A stretch of 37,593 nt of DNA from assembly GCF_014736495.1 (NCBI RefSeq), contig NZ_MDUX01000032.1, positions 1 through 37,593 on the forward strand. Reading direction: 5' to 3'. Source of the stretch: Candidatus Dactylopiibacterium carminicum (GTDB lineage: Bacteria; Pseudomonadota; Gammaproteobacteria; Burkholderiales; Rhodocyclaceae). The first letter of the stretch is position 1, and every line of letters starts with the position of its first letter. The notes under the pieces were generated by a model. It saw only the letters and a program-made list of their open reading frames with translations. It was not told the origin of the DNA and ran no database searches. The position numbers and the translations under genes are program-made. Below are positions 27,397 through 34,189 of this stretch, piece by piece.

Positions 27397-28263
27397 TTAC
27401 TTCTCAAGGACGAAATCGCAGGGCGATCGGCGGGCATCATCGCCGCCTGCGCATATCGGGATATAGACCTCGAAGCGGCTTTCGAGTCTGGAGGGCAGGT
27501 ATTGCGCATTGCGGCAGCGCCGCAGCCAGGGGCCATCGGCAGCATGCCAGCCGGTGGCCGCCGCGATGCGGGTCCGCAGGGCGGCTGCGTCGGGCACGGG
27601 CATACCCGCCTGGAAGCTGAACACCGCATAGAAGCCAGCGGGCAGGATGCCGTGATCCAGGCCGGCGATACGTTGTTCCAGTGGCGCATCCAGCAAGGCT
27701 GCCTGCACCTCGATGCGGCTGTGTTCATGCCGGGCGTACAGGTTGTCGGCCGCATTCACCGCCCAGCCGAAACGCTTGTGGCGCGGAATACCGCTGTGCA
27801 TCGCGCGGGCACGCAGTTCGTCGGACGCCTGCTGCAGCTCGTTCCGGGGGCCTGTGTAGGGAAGGTACTGGATGCCCAAGGATGGCAGGGCTTCGATGCG
27901 CAGGTCGGGCTGCTGCTGACCGGGGCGATCACGGAAGGCCGAAGGAGCCTGTCCGTGCAGACGGCGGAACGCGCGGCTGAAGGCGGCTGCTGAGCCGTAG
28001 CCGGCATCCAGCGCAATGTCGAGCAGGGAACGTTCGGGATGGGTGCCGATCTGTTGCCGCGCGCGCAGCAGGCGCAGACGCCAGACACGGCTCATCGGGG
28101 TTTCCTGCGCATAGGTCTGGAAGGCGCTGTCGAGCCGGTGCCGGGTCATGCAGGCGATGTCGGCCAGTTCGGAGAGGCTCAATGCATCGTCCAGGTGCTG
28201 GTCGATGTATCGGGCCAGGTGGCCGAAGCGGGCGATCTGCCGCAGCTGCGCGTGGAAATTCAT
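27397..28263 (-). CDS. AraC-family regulator with GyrI-like sensor domain (Rob-type architecture)
   Basis: 288 aa. The double helix-turn-helix AraC domain is at the N-terminus (residues about 10-112: LSLSELADIACMTRHRLDSAF, then LLDIALDAGYGSAAAFSRAFRRLHGQAPSAFR). A GyrI-like small-molecule-binding domain follows (from about residue 120, ending FEVYIPI). This N-terminal-HTH plus GyrI order is that of Rob and related drug-responsive activators. It is divergent from the ABC exporter at 28396, which is a natural candidate target, and lies just upstream of the oligopeptidase gene. The ligand is unknown. Confidence 0.88.
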   Translation of the reverse strand: MNFHAQLRQIARFGHLARYIDQHLDDALSLSELADIACMTRHRLDSAFQTYAQETPMSRVWRLRLLRARQQIGTHPERSLLDIALDAGYGSAAAFSRAFRRLHGQAPSAFRDRPGQQQPDLRIEALPSLGIQYLPYTGPRNELQQASDELRARAMHSGIPRHKRFGWAVNAADNLYARHEHSRIEVQAALLDAPLEQRIAGLDHGILPAGFYAVFSFQAGMPVPDAAALRTRIAAATGWHAADGPWLRRCRNAQYLPSRLESRFEVYIPICAGGDDARRSPCDFVLEK

Positions 28264-28323
28264 GTCGCCATCTTACCGAAGCGGGCGTCGCTGCTTCGCG
28301 TGGCGGCAGCAATCGGGCAATTC

Positions 28324-28384
28324 CGATCAAGGAGGCGGCAGGCCGGCTCGCTACCGTGCGTGCTCCAACCTTCCTCGATCAAGG
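28324..28384. promoter_or_regulatory. Direct repeats between the AraC-type regulator and the ABC exporter
   Basis: CGATCAAGG occurs twice in direct orientation, at 28324-28332 and 28376-28384, 52 bases apart, about five helical turns. AraC-type regulators often use paired direct half-sites. The second copy is 11 bases before the exporter ATG. This is inference only. Confidence 0.35.
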
Positions 28385-28395
28385 TTCGCTCAGCC

Positions 28396-30087
28396 ATGGA
28401 TGCCGCCAACCCGGTCCGTTTTGTCGCCAGCACCTTGTTGTTCTTCCTCGGTGAAGACAGAAGACGCTATTTCACGCACATGCCCGTGGTGCTGATCACC
28501 GAGACGGGCGAATTGCTGCCGCCCCTGCTCAATGGCCTGCTGATCACCCTGCTGATGAGCCATCAGCCCGGAGACAGCCTGTTGCCCCTGGGCTTGCTGA
28601 TCCTGGCGCTGGCGGCTTCGCGCGGCGTCATCGGCTGGGTGCGCCTGCGCAGCAAGCGGGTGCTGGGGCAGATCGCGCTGAATTGCCGTTATCGCGCCCG
28701 TGTGTGGGGATTCGAGCGCCTGGTCGGCTTTTCGATGAGCTGGCATCACCGGGAATCCGCCGGCAACAAGGTGCAGCGTCTGATGACCGGCGCCGATGCC
28801 GTGCGGGACTGGGGCAACTTCCACAACGATGTGGCGTCTCCCTTGTCATCGATGCTGGGGGTTGCGGTGGCCTGTGCCTTCATCAGCCCGTACTTCATCG
28901 TGTTCGCTGCGTACTTCGTGATGGGCATGGTGCTGATAGAACGCTTTTTCGACCGCAGGATCGCGCAGCTCAGCACGCACATCAACGGAGGTATGGAAAG
29001 CGCCAGCGGAACGCTGGTCGAGGGCGCGACGAACATGCTGACCATCAAGGCGAGTGGCGCGGGCGGCATGCTGCGTCAGGCCGTCGCACGCAAGGAGGCC
29101 CGCGCCACCGCGCTGGGGCACGAACGCGTGGCGCTTTCCACGCGCAAGGCGTTGATGTTCCATGTGCACATCGGTGTTGCGCTGGGCATTTTCCTGACGG
29201 TGATTTCCTGGGCCGCATTGCATGGCGTGATTGCCGTGGGTTTCGTGGTGACTTACCTGCAGTTTTTCCAGAGCCTGCGTGCCGCAACGAATGCCTTCAC
29301 CGACCGTTTCCAGATTCTGGTGGAGCACCATGCCGATCTGATGCGCTTGATGCCGTTGTTCCAGGAGGCGCAGGGTAGGCGCGGGCAGGCACCGTTTCCC
29401 GTGAGCTGGCAGCACATCCGGATCAGCGGCCTGCATTACGCCTGGGGTGAGCGATCCGTGCTGTGCGGGCTGGATCTGATCGTGGCGCGCGGCGAGCGTA
29501 TCGGTATCGCAGGGGAGTCCGGCAGCGGCAAGTCTTCTTTCATCAAGCTGTTGCTCGGCCTGTACGAGCCGCAATCCGGCACGATAGAGATCGGCGGTCT
29601 GCGCCGGCAGGACATCTCACCGGCCGATTTCGAGCAGCACGTTGCAGTGGTGCTGCAGGAAGTCGAGCTGTTCGACGTTTCGCTGAGAGACAACATCACG
29701 CTGATGCGCGAACAGGACGACGGATGGTTCATGCAGGTCTGCGAGGCGGCGCAGTTGGGCGGATTGATCACACGTCTGCCGCAGGGTGTCGATACGCCAC
29801 TCGGCGAGCGCGGTCTGAGCCTCTCGGGGGGCGAACGTCAGCGTGTCGGGATCGCGCGCGCCCTGTACCGGCGCCCGGCGCTGCTGATCCTGGATGAGGC
29901 TACCTCGGCGCTCGATGGCGCGACCGAGGATCTCGTCATGCAGGGCATCCTGTTCTGCCTAAGCGCCGATGCCACGTTGATCGCCGTCGCACATCGTCAG
30001 CGCTCGCTGCGCCAGATGCATCGGGTCGTGCAGATCGAGCAGGGGATGCTGAAGCCGAGCGCGTGCGCCAACCCCGAGATCGTCTAG
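28396..30087 (+). CDS. ABC exporter, fused permease and ATPase
   Basis: 563 aa half-transporter. The N-terminal half has about six membrane helices (for example LLPLGLLILALAASRGVIGW, HVHIGVALGIFLTVISWAALHG). The ATPase domain begins near residue 340: Walker A GESGSGKSS, Q loop VVLQEVELFD, signature LSLSGGERQRVGIARAL, Walker B ALLILDEATSALDG, switch His in IAVAHRQ. Two half-transporters would form the exporter. The divergent Rob-like regulator suggests a role in efflux of a small toxic compound, but no substrate can be named. The ATG at 28396 has only a weak AAGG upstream; earlier in-frame starts would run through the regulator promoter. The stop is TAG. Confidence 0.85.
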   Translation: MDAANPVRFVASTLLFFLGEDRRRYFTHMPVVLITETGELLPPLLNGLLITLLMSHQPGDSLLPLGLLILALAASRGVIGWVRLRSKRVLGQIALNCRYRARVWGFERLVGFSMSWHHRESAGNKVQRLMTGADAVRDWGNFHNDVASPLSSMLGVAVACAFISPYFIVFAAYFVMGMVLIERFFDRRIAQLSTHINGGMESASGTLVEGATNMLTIKASGAGGMLRQAVARKEARATALGHERVALSTRKALMFHVHIGVALGIFLTVISWAALHGVIAVGFVVTYLQFFQSLRAATNAFTDRFQILVEHHADLMRLMPLFQEAQGRRGQAPFPVSWQHIRISGLHYAWGERSVLCGLDLIVARGERIGIAGESGSGKSSFIKLLLGLYEPQSGTIEIGGLRRQDISPADFEQHVAVVLQEVELFDVSLRDNITLMREQDDGWFMQVCEAAQLGGLITRLPQGVDTPLGERGLSLSGGERQRVGIARALYRRPALLILDEATSALDGATEDLVMQGILFCLSADATLIAVAHRQRSLRQMHRVVQIEQGMLKPSACANPEIV

Positions 30088-30136
30088 TCAAGCGGATGGC
30101 GTGCCGGAAAGTTCGGCCTGGTTTTCTACCACAGCC

Positions 30137-30201
30137 CCTCGTGGGTCCAGCTTCAGCCGGACAGGTTGCGGGGGAGTCAGGCTGAAGCCTGACCCACGAG
30201 G
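30137..30201. repeat. Pair of REP-like palindromes in inverted arrangement
   Basis: Positions 30137-30158 and 30180-30201 are reverse complements at 20 of 22 positions, and each half itself folds: the right copy holds GTCAGGCT-GA-AGCCTGAC (30176-30193, perfect), the left copy a one-mismatch version. The CCTCGTGGGTC...GGCTTCAGCC type is a common dispersed intergenic repeat in gammaproteobacteria. It sits between the converging ABC exporter and pirin genes. A further 9-base inverted repeat (CGCTCAAGC, 30212-30220 with 30255-30263) spans the pirin stop. Confidence 0.7.
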
Positions 30202-30246
30202 CGGAGTCGTTCGCTCAAGCTGAAGGAGGTCGTACAGTTTCTAGCA

Positions 30247-31128
30247 CTATGCTGGCTTGAGCGGCGGTGCCGGGATGCGTTCGGTCTCGCCCGGTACCGC
30301 CGGGAAGCGGCCGGCCTCCCAATCCTCCCGGGCCTGTGCGATGCGCTCGCGCGAGGTAGAGACGAAGTTCCACCACATATGGCGCGGGGCATCTAGCGGT
30401 GCGCCACCCAGCAGCATCACGCGGCTGTCGGCGGTGGCGGCGATGCGTTCCTGCCAGCCCGAAGGCAGGACGGCCAGCGTGCCTTCGCCCGCGGTTTCAC
30501 CCTCGATCTCCAGGGCGCCGCGCGCGACATAGACCGCACGTTCGCTGACGGCTTCCGGGAAGGAGAACTGCGCGCCCGCATCCAGTTCGCCGGCGGCATA
30601 GAAAGTGTCGAGCGCCTGGGTGACGGGCGAGACGTGTTCGTGCCAGCGCCCGATGAGCAGGTTCCAGTGCGCGCCGTTCTCGTGCCAGCGTGGCAGATCG
30701 CCTGCGGGATAGTGGAGGAAATCCGGCTCGGCCTCCTGCTGCTCCGCAGGGAGGGCCACCCACATCTGGATGCCTTCGATCTCGATGCCGGCAGCGCGGA
30801 TGTCTTCCGGGATGCGCTCGGAGTGCACCACGCCGCGGCCGGCGCGCATCCAGTTCACCGCACCCGGTTCGATGCGCTGCACGACGCCCAGACTATCGCG
30901 ATGCATCATTGCGCCGGTGAAAAGGTAGGTGAGCGTGCCCAGGCCGATGTGAGGGTGCGGACGGACGTCGTTCTCCGTGGTGCCGGCCCTGAAACTGGCT
31001 GGGCCCATGTGGTCCAGGAAGATGAAAGGGCCGACATTGCGCATCTGCATGGCGGGCAGCAGGCGGCGTACGGTGAAGCCGATGTCGCGCGATTGGGGTT
31101 TCAGCAGCAGGGGGCGGGGGGCGTTCAT
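30247..31128 (-). CDS. Pirin-like cupin protein
   Basis: 293 aa, double cupin. The metal-binding motif of pirins is visible: HPHIGLGTLTYLFTG followed by the conserved HRDSLG and VNWMRAGRGVVHSER, which hold the His and Glu ligands. Bacterial pirins bind iron and some have quercetinase-like activity or modulate pyruvate metabolism. The start at 31128 overlaps the stop of mnhG (ATGA) and has GGAGAA about 8 bases upstream, so the gene is translationally coupled to the end of the antiporter operon. The stop is TAG. Confidence 0.85.
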   Translation of the reverse strand: MNAPRPLLLKPQSRDIGFTVRRLLPAMQMRNVGPFIFLDHMGPASFRAGTTENDVRPHPHIGLGTLTYLFTGAMMHRDSLGVVQRIEPGAVNWMRAGRGVVHSERIPEDIRAAGIEIEGIQMWVALPAEQQEAEPDFLHYPAGDLPRWHENGAHWNLLIGRWHEHVSPVTQALDTFYAAGELDAGAQFSFPEAVSERAVYVARGALEIEGETAGEGTLAVLPSGWQERIAATADSRVMLLGGAPLDAPRHMWWNFVSTSRERIAQAREDWEAGRFPAVPGETERIPAPPLKPA

Positions 31129-31514
31129 AGTTCTGTTCTCCCGGAATCGGTCTTGGAGGGATGATGTGCCAGGGAGGATGCCTGAAGCGCATTTCCAGGG
31201 GAATCCGGTTTTGCTTCGGGCGGCAGTTGCAGCATTTTCCTGCCGGCTGCGCGCGACACCGTATGCGCCGCTAGCGGCGCCGTGGCCAGCAGGATCAGCA
31301 GTGCCAGCAGTGCTTCCAGCGACGTTTCCTCGCGCGTGGCGGCCATGGCGCCGCCGAGTGTCAGTGCCGCACCGAGTGTGCCGGCCTTGCAGGCCGCATG
31401 CATGCGGGTAAAGCAATCCGGCAGCCGCACGACGCCGATGGCGCCCACCAGGCAGAACAGCGCGCCAGCGAGGATGAGAAAGGCTGACAACCAGCCGAAC
31501 AGGTTTGTGCTCAT
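31125..31514 (-). CDS. mnhG: MnhG/MrpG subunit of multisubunit cation/proton antiporter
   Basis: 129 aa, three predicted helices: AFLILAGALFCLVGAIGVVRLPD, GTLGAALTLGGAM and LLALLILLATAPLAAHTVSRAA, the usual MnhG pattern with the conserved VRLPDCFTRMHA. It ends with a hydrophilic tail of about 35 residues. It overlaps mnhF by 4 bases upstream and pirin by 4 bases downstream. Part of the membrane complex that exchanges Na+ or K+ for protons. Confidence 0.92.
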   Translation of the reverse strand: MSTNLFGWLSAFLILAGALFCLVGAIGVVRLPDCFTRMHAACKAGTLGAALTLGGAMAATREETSLEALLALLILLATAPLAAHTVSRAAGRKMLQLPPEAKPDSPGNALQASSLAHHPSKTDSGRTEL

Positions 31515-31819
31515 GGCTGTTCTTCTCCGTCGGCCTGCCCGTGGCGTTTGTCGGGGAAGAGCAGCACGAAGGCGGTCGAGGCGAGAAAGGACACCAGCGC
31601 CAGGATCAGCGCAGCATCCAGCAGGGTACGCTGGCCCGTGAGCAGCGCCAGCAAGGTGACGACGGCCACGCTGAGCAGGGAAAGCGAATCGATGGCCACC
31701 ACGCGATCTGCCGGTGTGGGCCCGCGCAGCAGGCTGTAGGCGATCAGTACGGCACTGACGGCGAGCATTCCCAGGGCCAGGGGCAATACCCAGCTCGCTC
31801 CAATGATCTCGATCCTCAT
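31511..31819 (-). CDS. mnhF: MnhF/MrpF subunit of multisubunit antiporter
   Basis: 102 aa, three helices, with the family pattern LLRGPTPADRVVAIDSL and an acidic residue between helices 2 and 3 (LLDAALILALVSFLASTAF). AGGAG lies about 6 bases before the ATG. It overlaps mnhE and mnhG by 4 bases each, typical of stoichiometric complex subunits. Confidence 0.92.
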   Translation of the reverse strand: MRIEIIGASWVLPLALGMLAVSAVLIAYSLLRGPTPADRVVAIDSLSLLSVAVVTLLALLTGQRTLLDAALILALVSFLASTAFVLLFPDKRHGQADGEEQP

Positions 31820-32307
31820 GGCGTACTCCTTTCTTTTTTCGGTATTCCGGCATCCAGCCAGGCCAGCAGGCGCACTTCGATGGCGCGGATGTCGGCAATC
31901 ACGGTTTCCGCAGGTCGGGCATCGAGTATCAGGAAGCAGCCCTCGTCGCGCCGGTAATCCAGGGCGAGGGTTCCCGGCGTGAGGGTCAGCAGGCAACCCA
32001 GGACCGTGGCCATCCGGTCGCCCGGCCGCTCCAGCGGATAGGTGATGAGGGCAGGCTGGATGTCGATGCGCGGGCTCAACACGATGCGGCCGACATGCCA
32101 GCTGGCGCGCACGGCGTCACCGATGAACCAGATCAGGAAGCGCGCGCCGATTTCCACCCGATGCACGTAGGGCCAGGTGCCGGTGATCGGCGCCGCCAGC
32201 CGCAGGGTCAGGTGGACCAGCACGAAGCAGCCCAGGACGCCGAGCGGACTCAGGCTGTTGGCGAGCGCGGCCAGCCCGATGGCAAGTACGCAATGCAGTC
32301 CGAACAT
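31816..32307 (-). CDS. mnhE: MnhE/MrpE subunit of multisubunit antiporter
   Basis: 163 aa. Two N-terminal hydrophobic helices, then the MnhE domain with FLIWFIGDAVRASWHVGRIVLSP, LLTLTPGTLALDYR and a C-terminal cytoplasmic part rich in charged residues. The role of MrpE is assembly and stability of the antiporter. One base separates it from mnhD; it overlaps mnhF by 4. Confidence 0.92.
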   Translation of the reverse strand: MFGLHCVLAIGLAALANSLSPLGVLGCFVLVHLTLRLAAPITGTWPYVHRVEIGARFLIWFIGDAVRASWHVGRIVLSPRIDIQPALITYPLERPGDRMATVLGCLLTLTPGTLALDYRRDEGCFLILDARPAETVIADIRAIEVRLLAWLDAGIPKKERSTP

Positions 32308-32308
32308 G

Positions 32309-33802
32309 TCAATGGCCTCCCTGTGCCGTGATGGCTTGGATGTAGCCTGATGGATTGCCCAGCTGGGCCGCCGCCGCCGTGGCGTAATCCATCACCGGGC
32401 CTGCCGCCAGGCCGATCATCACGGTGATGCCGGCCAGCGCAGCGACTGCGATCCAGGCCGAGCGGGGGCCGGCGGTGGCGCGCAGGCCCTGGGTGCCGTC
32501 CGGATGCGGTTTGAGAAAGGCTTCGTTCCAGATCTTGCTCATCGACAGCAGCGTGAAGACCCCGGTCAGCAAGGCCACGCCGGCGGCGATCCAGGCATGC
32601 CCTTCCAGGCTGGCGCGCACCAGGATGAACTTGGCCCAGAACCCCGACAGCGGCGGGATGCCGGCCAGGGACAGTGCCGGAATGGCGAACAGGATGGCCA
32701 GCCAGGGGCGGCGCGCATACAGCCCGCCCATCGCCGCCAGACGCTCCGAGCCAACCAGGCGTGCCGCCAGGCCACCGACGAAGAACAGGTTGGCCTTCAC
32801 CACGATGTGGTGAATCAGGTAGAACACCGCGCCCGCCAGCGCCAGCGGGCTGGCCAGCGCGAGGCCGAGGATCATGTAGCCCACCTGGGAGACGATGTGG
32901 AACGACAGGATGCGCCGTATCTCGACTTGCGCGGCAGCACCCAGCACGCCCACCAGCATCGTGGCGCAGGCGACCCAGAGCAGCACTTCGTGCGCGAGGC
33001 CCGCCTGCGGCCATACCAGGGTAACGATGCGGATCAGGGAGTACACGCCGATTTTGGTCAGCAGCCCCGCGAACAGCGCGGAAACCGCCGTACCGGCGAC
33101 ATGATAGGAAGCAGGCAGCCAGCCGAACACGGGGAACAGCGCGGCCTTGACCGCGAAGGCGAACAGCATCAGCACGATGGCGGCCTGGGCGTTGTCGCCA
33201 AGCATGCCCGTGGCGGCCAGGGAGGCGAGCCCGGCCATGTTCAGCGTGCCGGTGGCGCCGTAGAGCATGGCTGCCGCGAACAGGAACAACAGGGTGGCGA
33301 CCAGGTTGAGGATCACGTATGACAGGGCACCGGCCAGGCGCCGCCGCCCGCCGCCGAGTGCGATCAGCGCGAAAGAGGCCATCAGCAGCACTTCGAACCA
33401 GACGTAGAGGTTGAATACGTCGGCGGTGATGAAGGCACCGGCCACGCCGGCCAGCAGCCCCTGGACGAAGAGATGAAAGTCGCTCGCCAGGCTGCCGGCT
33501 TCATCGTGACGCAGGCCATACAGCACCGTGGCCAGACCGATGATGCCGGTGATCGCCACCATGGCGGCGGAAAGACGGTCGATGGCGATCGAGATGCCGT
33601 AGGTGGCCTGCCAGCCGCCCATCTGTACGGCCAGCACTTCGCCCTGGCTGGCCAGGCCGACGAGCAGCAGCCCGGCCAGCGCCAGCCCGGCTGCGCCTAG
33701 GGCGCTGATCAGTGCGACCAGTCCGCGATGCTGCCGCAGCAACAGGCACAGGATGAAGGTCGTCATCGGCAGCAGGACGGGAGAGACCAGAAGCAGATTC
33801 AT
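32309..33802 (-). CDS. mnhD: MnhD/MrpD subunit, NuoN/M-like proton-translocating protein
   Basis: 497 aa, about 14 helices, homologous to complex I NuoN/NuoM. The conserved helix region with the key Lys is present (HHIVVKANLFFVGGLA), as is the helix 5 region with a conserved Glu (FNLYVWFEVLLMASFALIAL). It is one of the two large transport subunits of the Mnh complex. The ATG overlaps the mnhC stop by 4 bases. Intact. Confidence 0.94.
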   Translation of the reverse strand: MNLLLVSPVLLPMTTFILCLLLRQHRGLVALISALGAAGLALAGLLLVGLASQGEVLAVQMGGWQATYGISIAIDRLSAAMVAITGIIGLATVLYGLRHDEAGSLASDFHLFVQGLLAGVAGAFITADVFNLYVWFEVLLMASFALIALGGGRRRLAGALSYVILNLVATLLFLFAAAMLYGATGTLNMAGLASLAATGMLGDNAQAAIVLMLFAFAVKAALFPVFGWLPASYHVAGTAVSALFAGLLTKIGVYSLIRIVTLVWPQAGLAHEVLLWVACATMLVGVLGAAAQVEIRRILSFHIVSQVGYMILGLALASPLALAGAVFYLIHHIVVKANLFFVGGLAARLVGSERLAAMGGLYARRPWLAILFAIPALSLAGIPPLSGFWAKFILVRASLEGHAWIAAGVALLTGVFTLLSMSKIWNEAFLKPHPDGTQGLRATAGPRSAWIAVAALAGITVMIGLAAGPVMDYATAAAAQLGNPSGYIQAITAQGGH

Positions 33803-34188
33803 GTGCGGATCTCCCCGGCGTCGGCTGCGGGCAGATCGGGTGCCGGCAACAGTGCCTCGCGGGTGATGTCGTCGGCGATCAGGCTGTCGTGTTCCGCATG
33901 GGCGCGCAGCGCGACGGCCAGCGCGAATACCAGCAGCGCGAAGCCGATCACGATGGCCGTCAGCACCAGCGCTTGGGGCAGGGGATTGGCCATGCCGGAG
34001 GCGACACCCTCCATCGTGGTGAAGGCGGCCTGGCTGCTGCCCAGGCGGCCGGAGGCCACCACGCCGAGATTGACGGCATTGCCCAGCACGACCACGCCCA
34101 TCAGGATGCGCACCAGATTGCCGGACAACATCAGCCAGATGCCTATCGCGGCGAGCATGCCCGTGGTGATTGCAGCGATGATCTCCAT
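33799..34188 (-). CDS. mnhC: MnhC/MrpC subunit, NuoK-like
   Basis: 129 aa, three helices, NuoK-like. LMLSGNLVRILMGVVVLGNAVNLGVV carries the first conserved segments, and PLPQALVLTAIVIGFALLVFALAVAL the last. It starts one base after the mnhA stop and overlaps mnhD by 4 bases. Confidence 0.93.
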   Translation of the reverse strand: MEIIAAITTGMLAAIGIWLMLSGNLVRILMGVVVLGNAVNLGVVASGRLGSSQAAFTTMEGVASGMANPLPQALVLTAIVIGFALLVFALAVALRAHAEHDSLIADDITREALLPAPDLPAADAGEIRT

Positions 34189-34189
34189 G

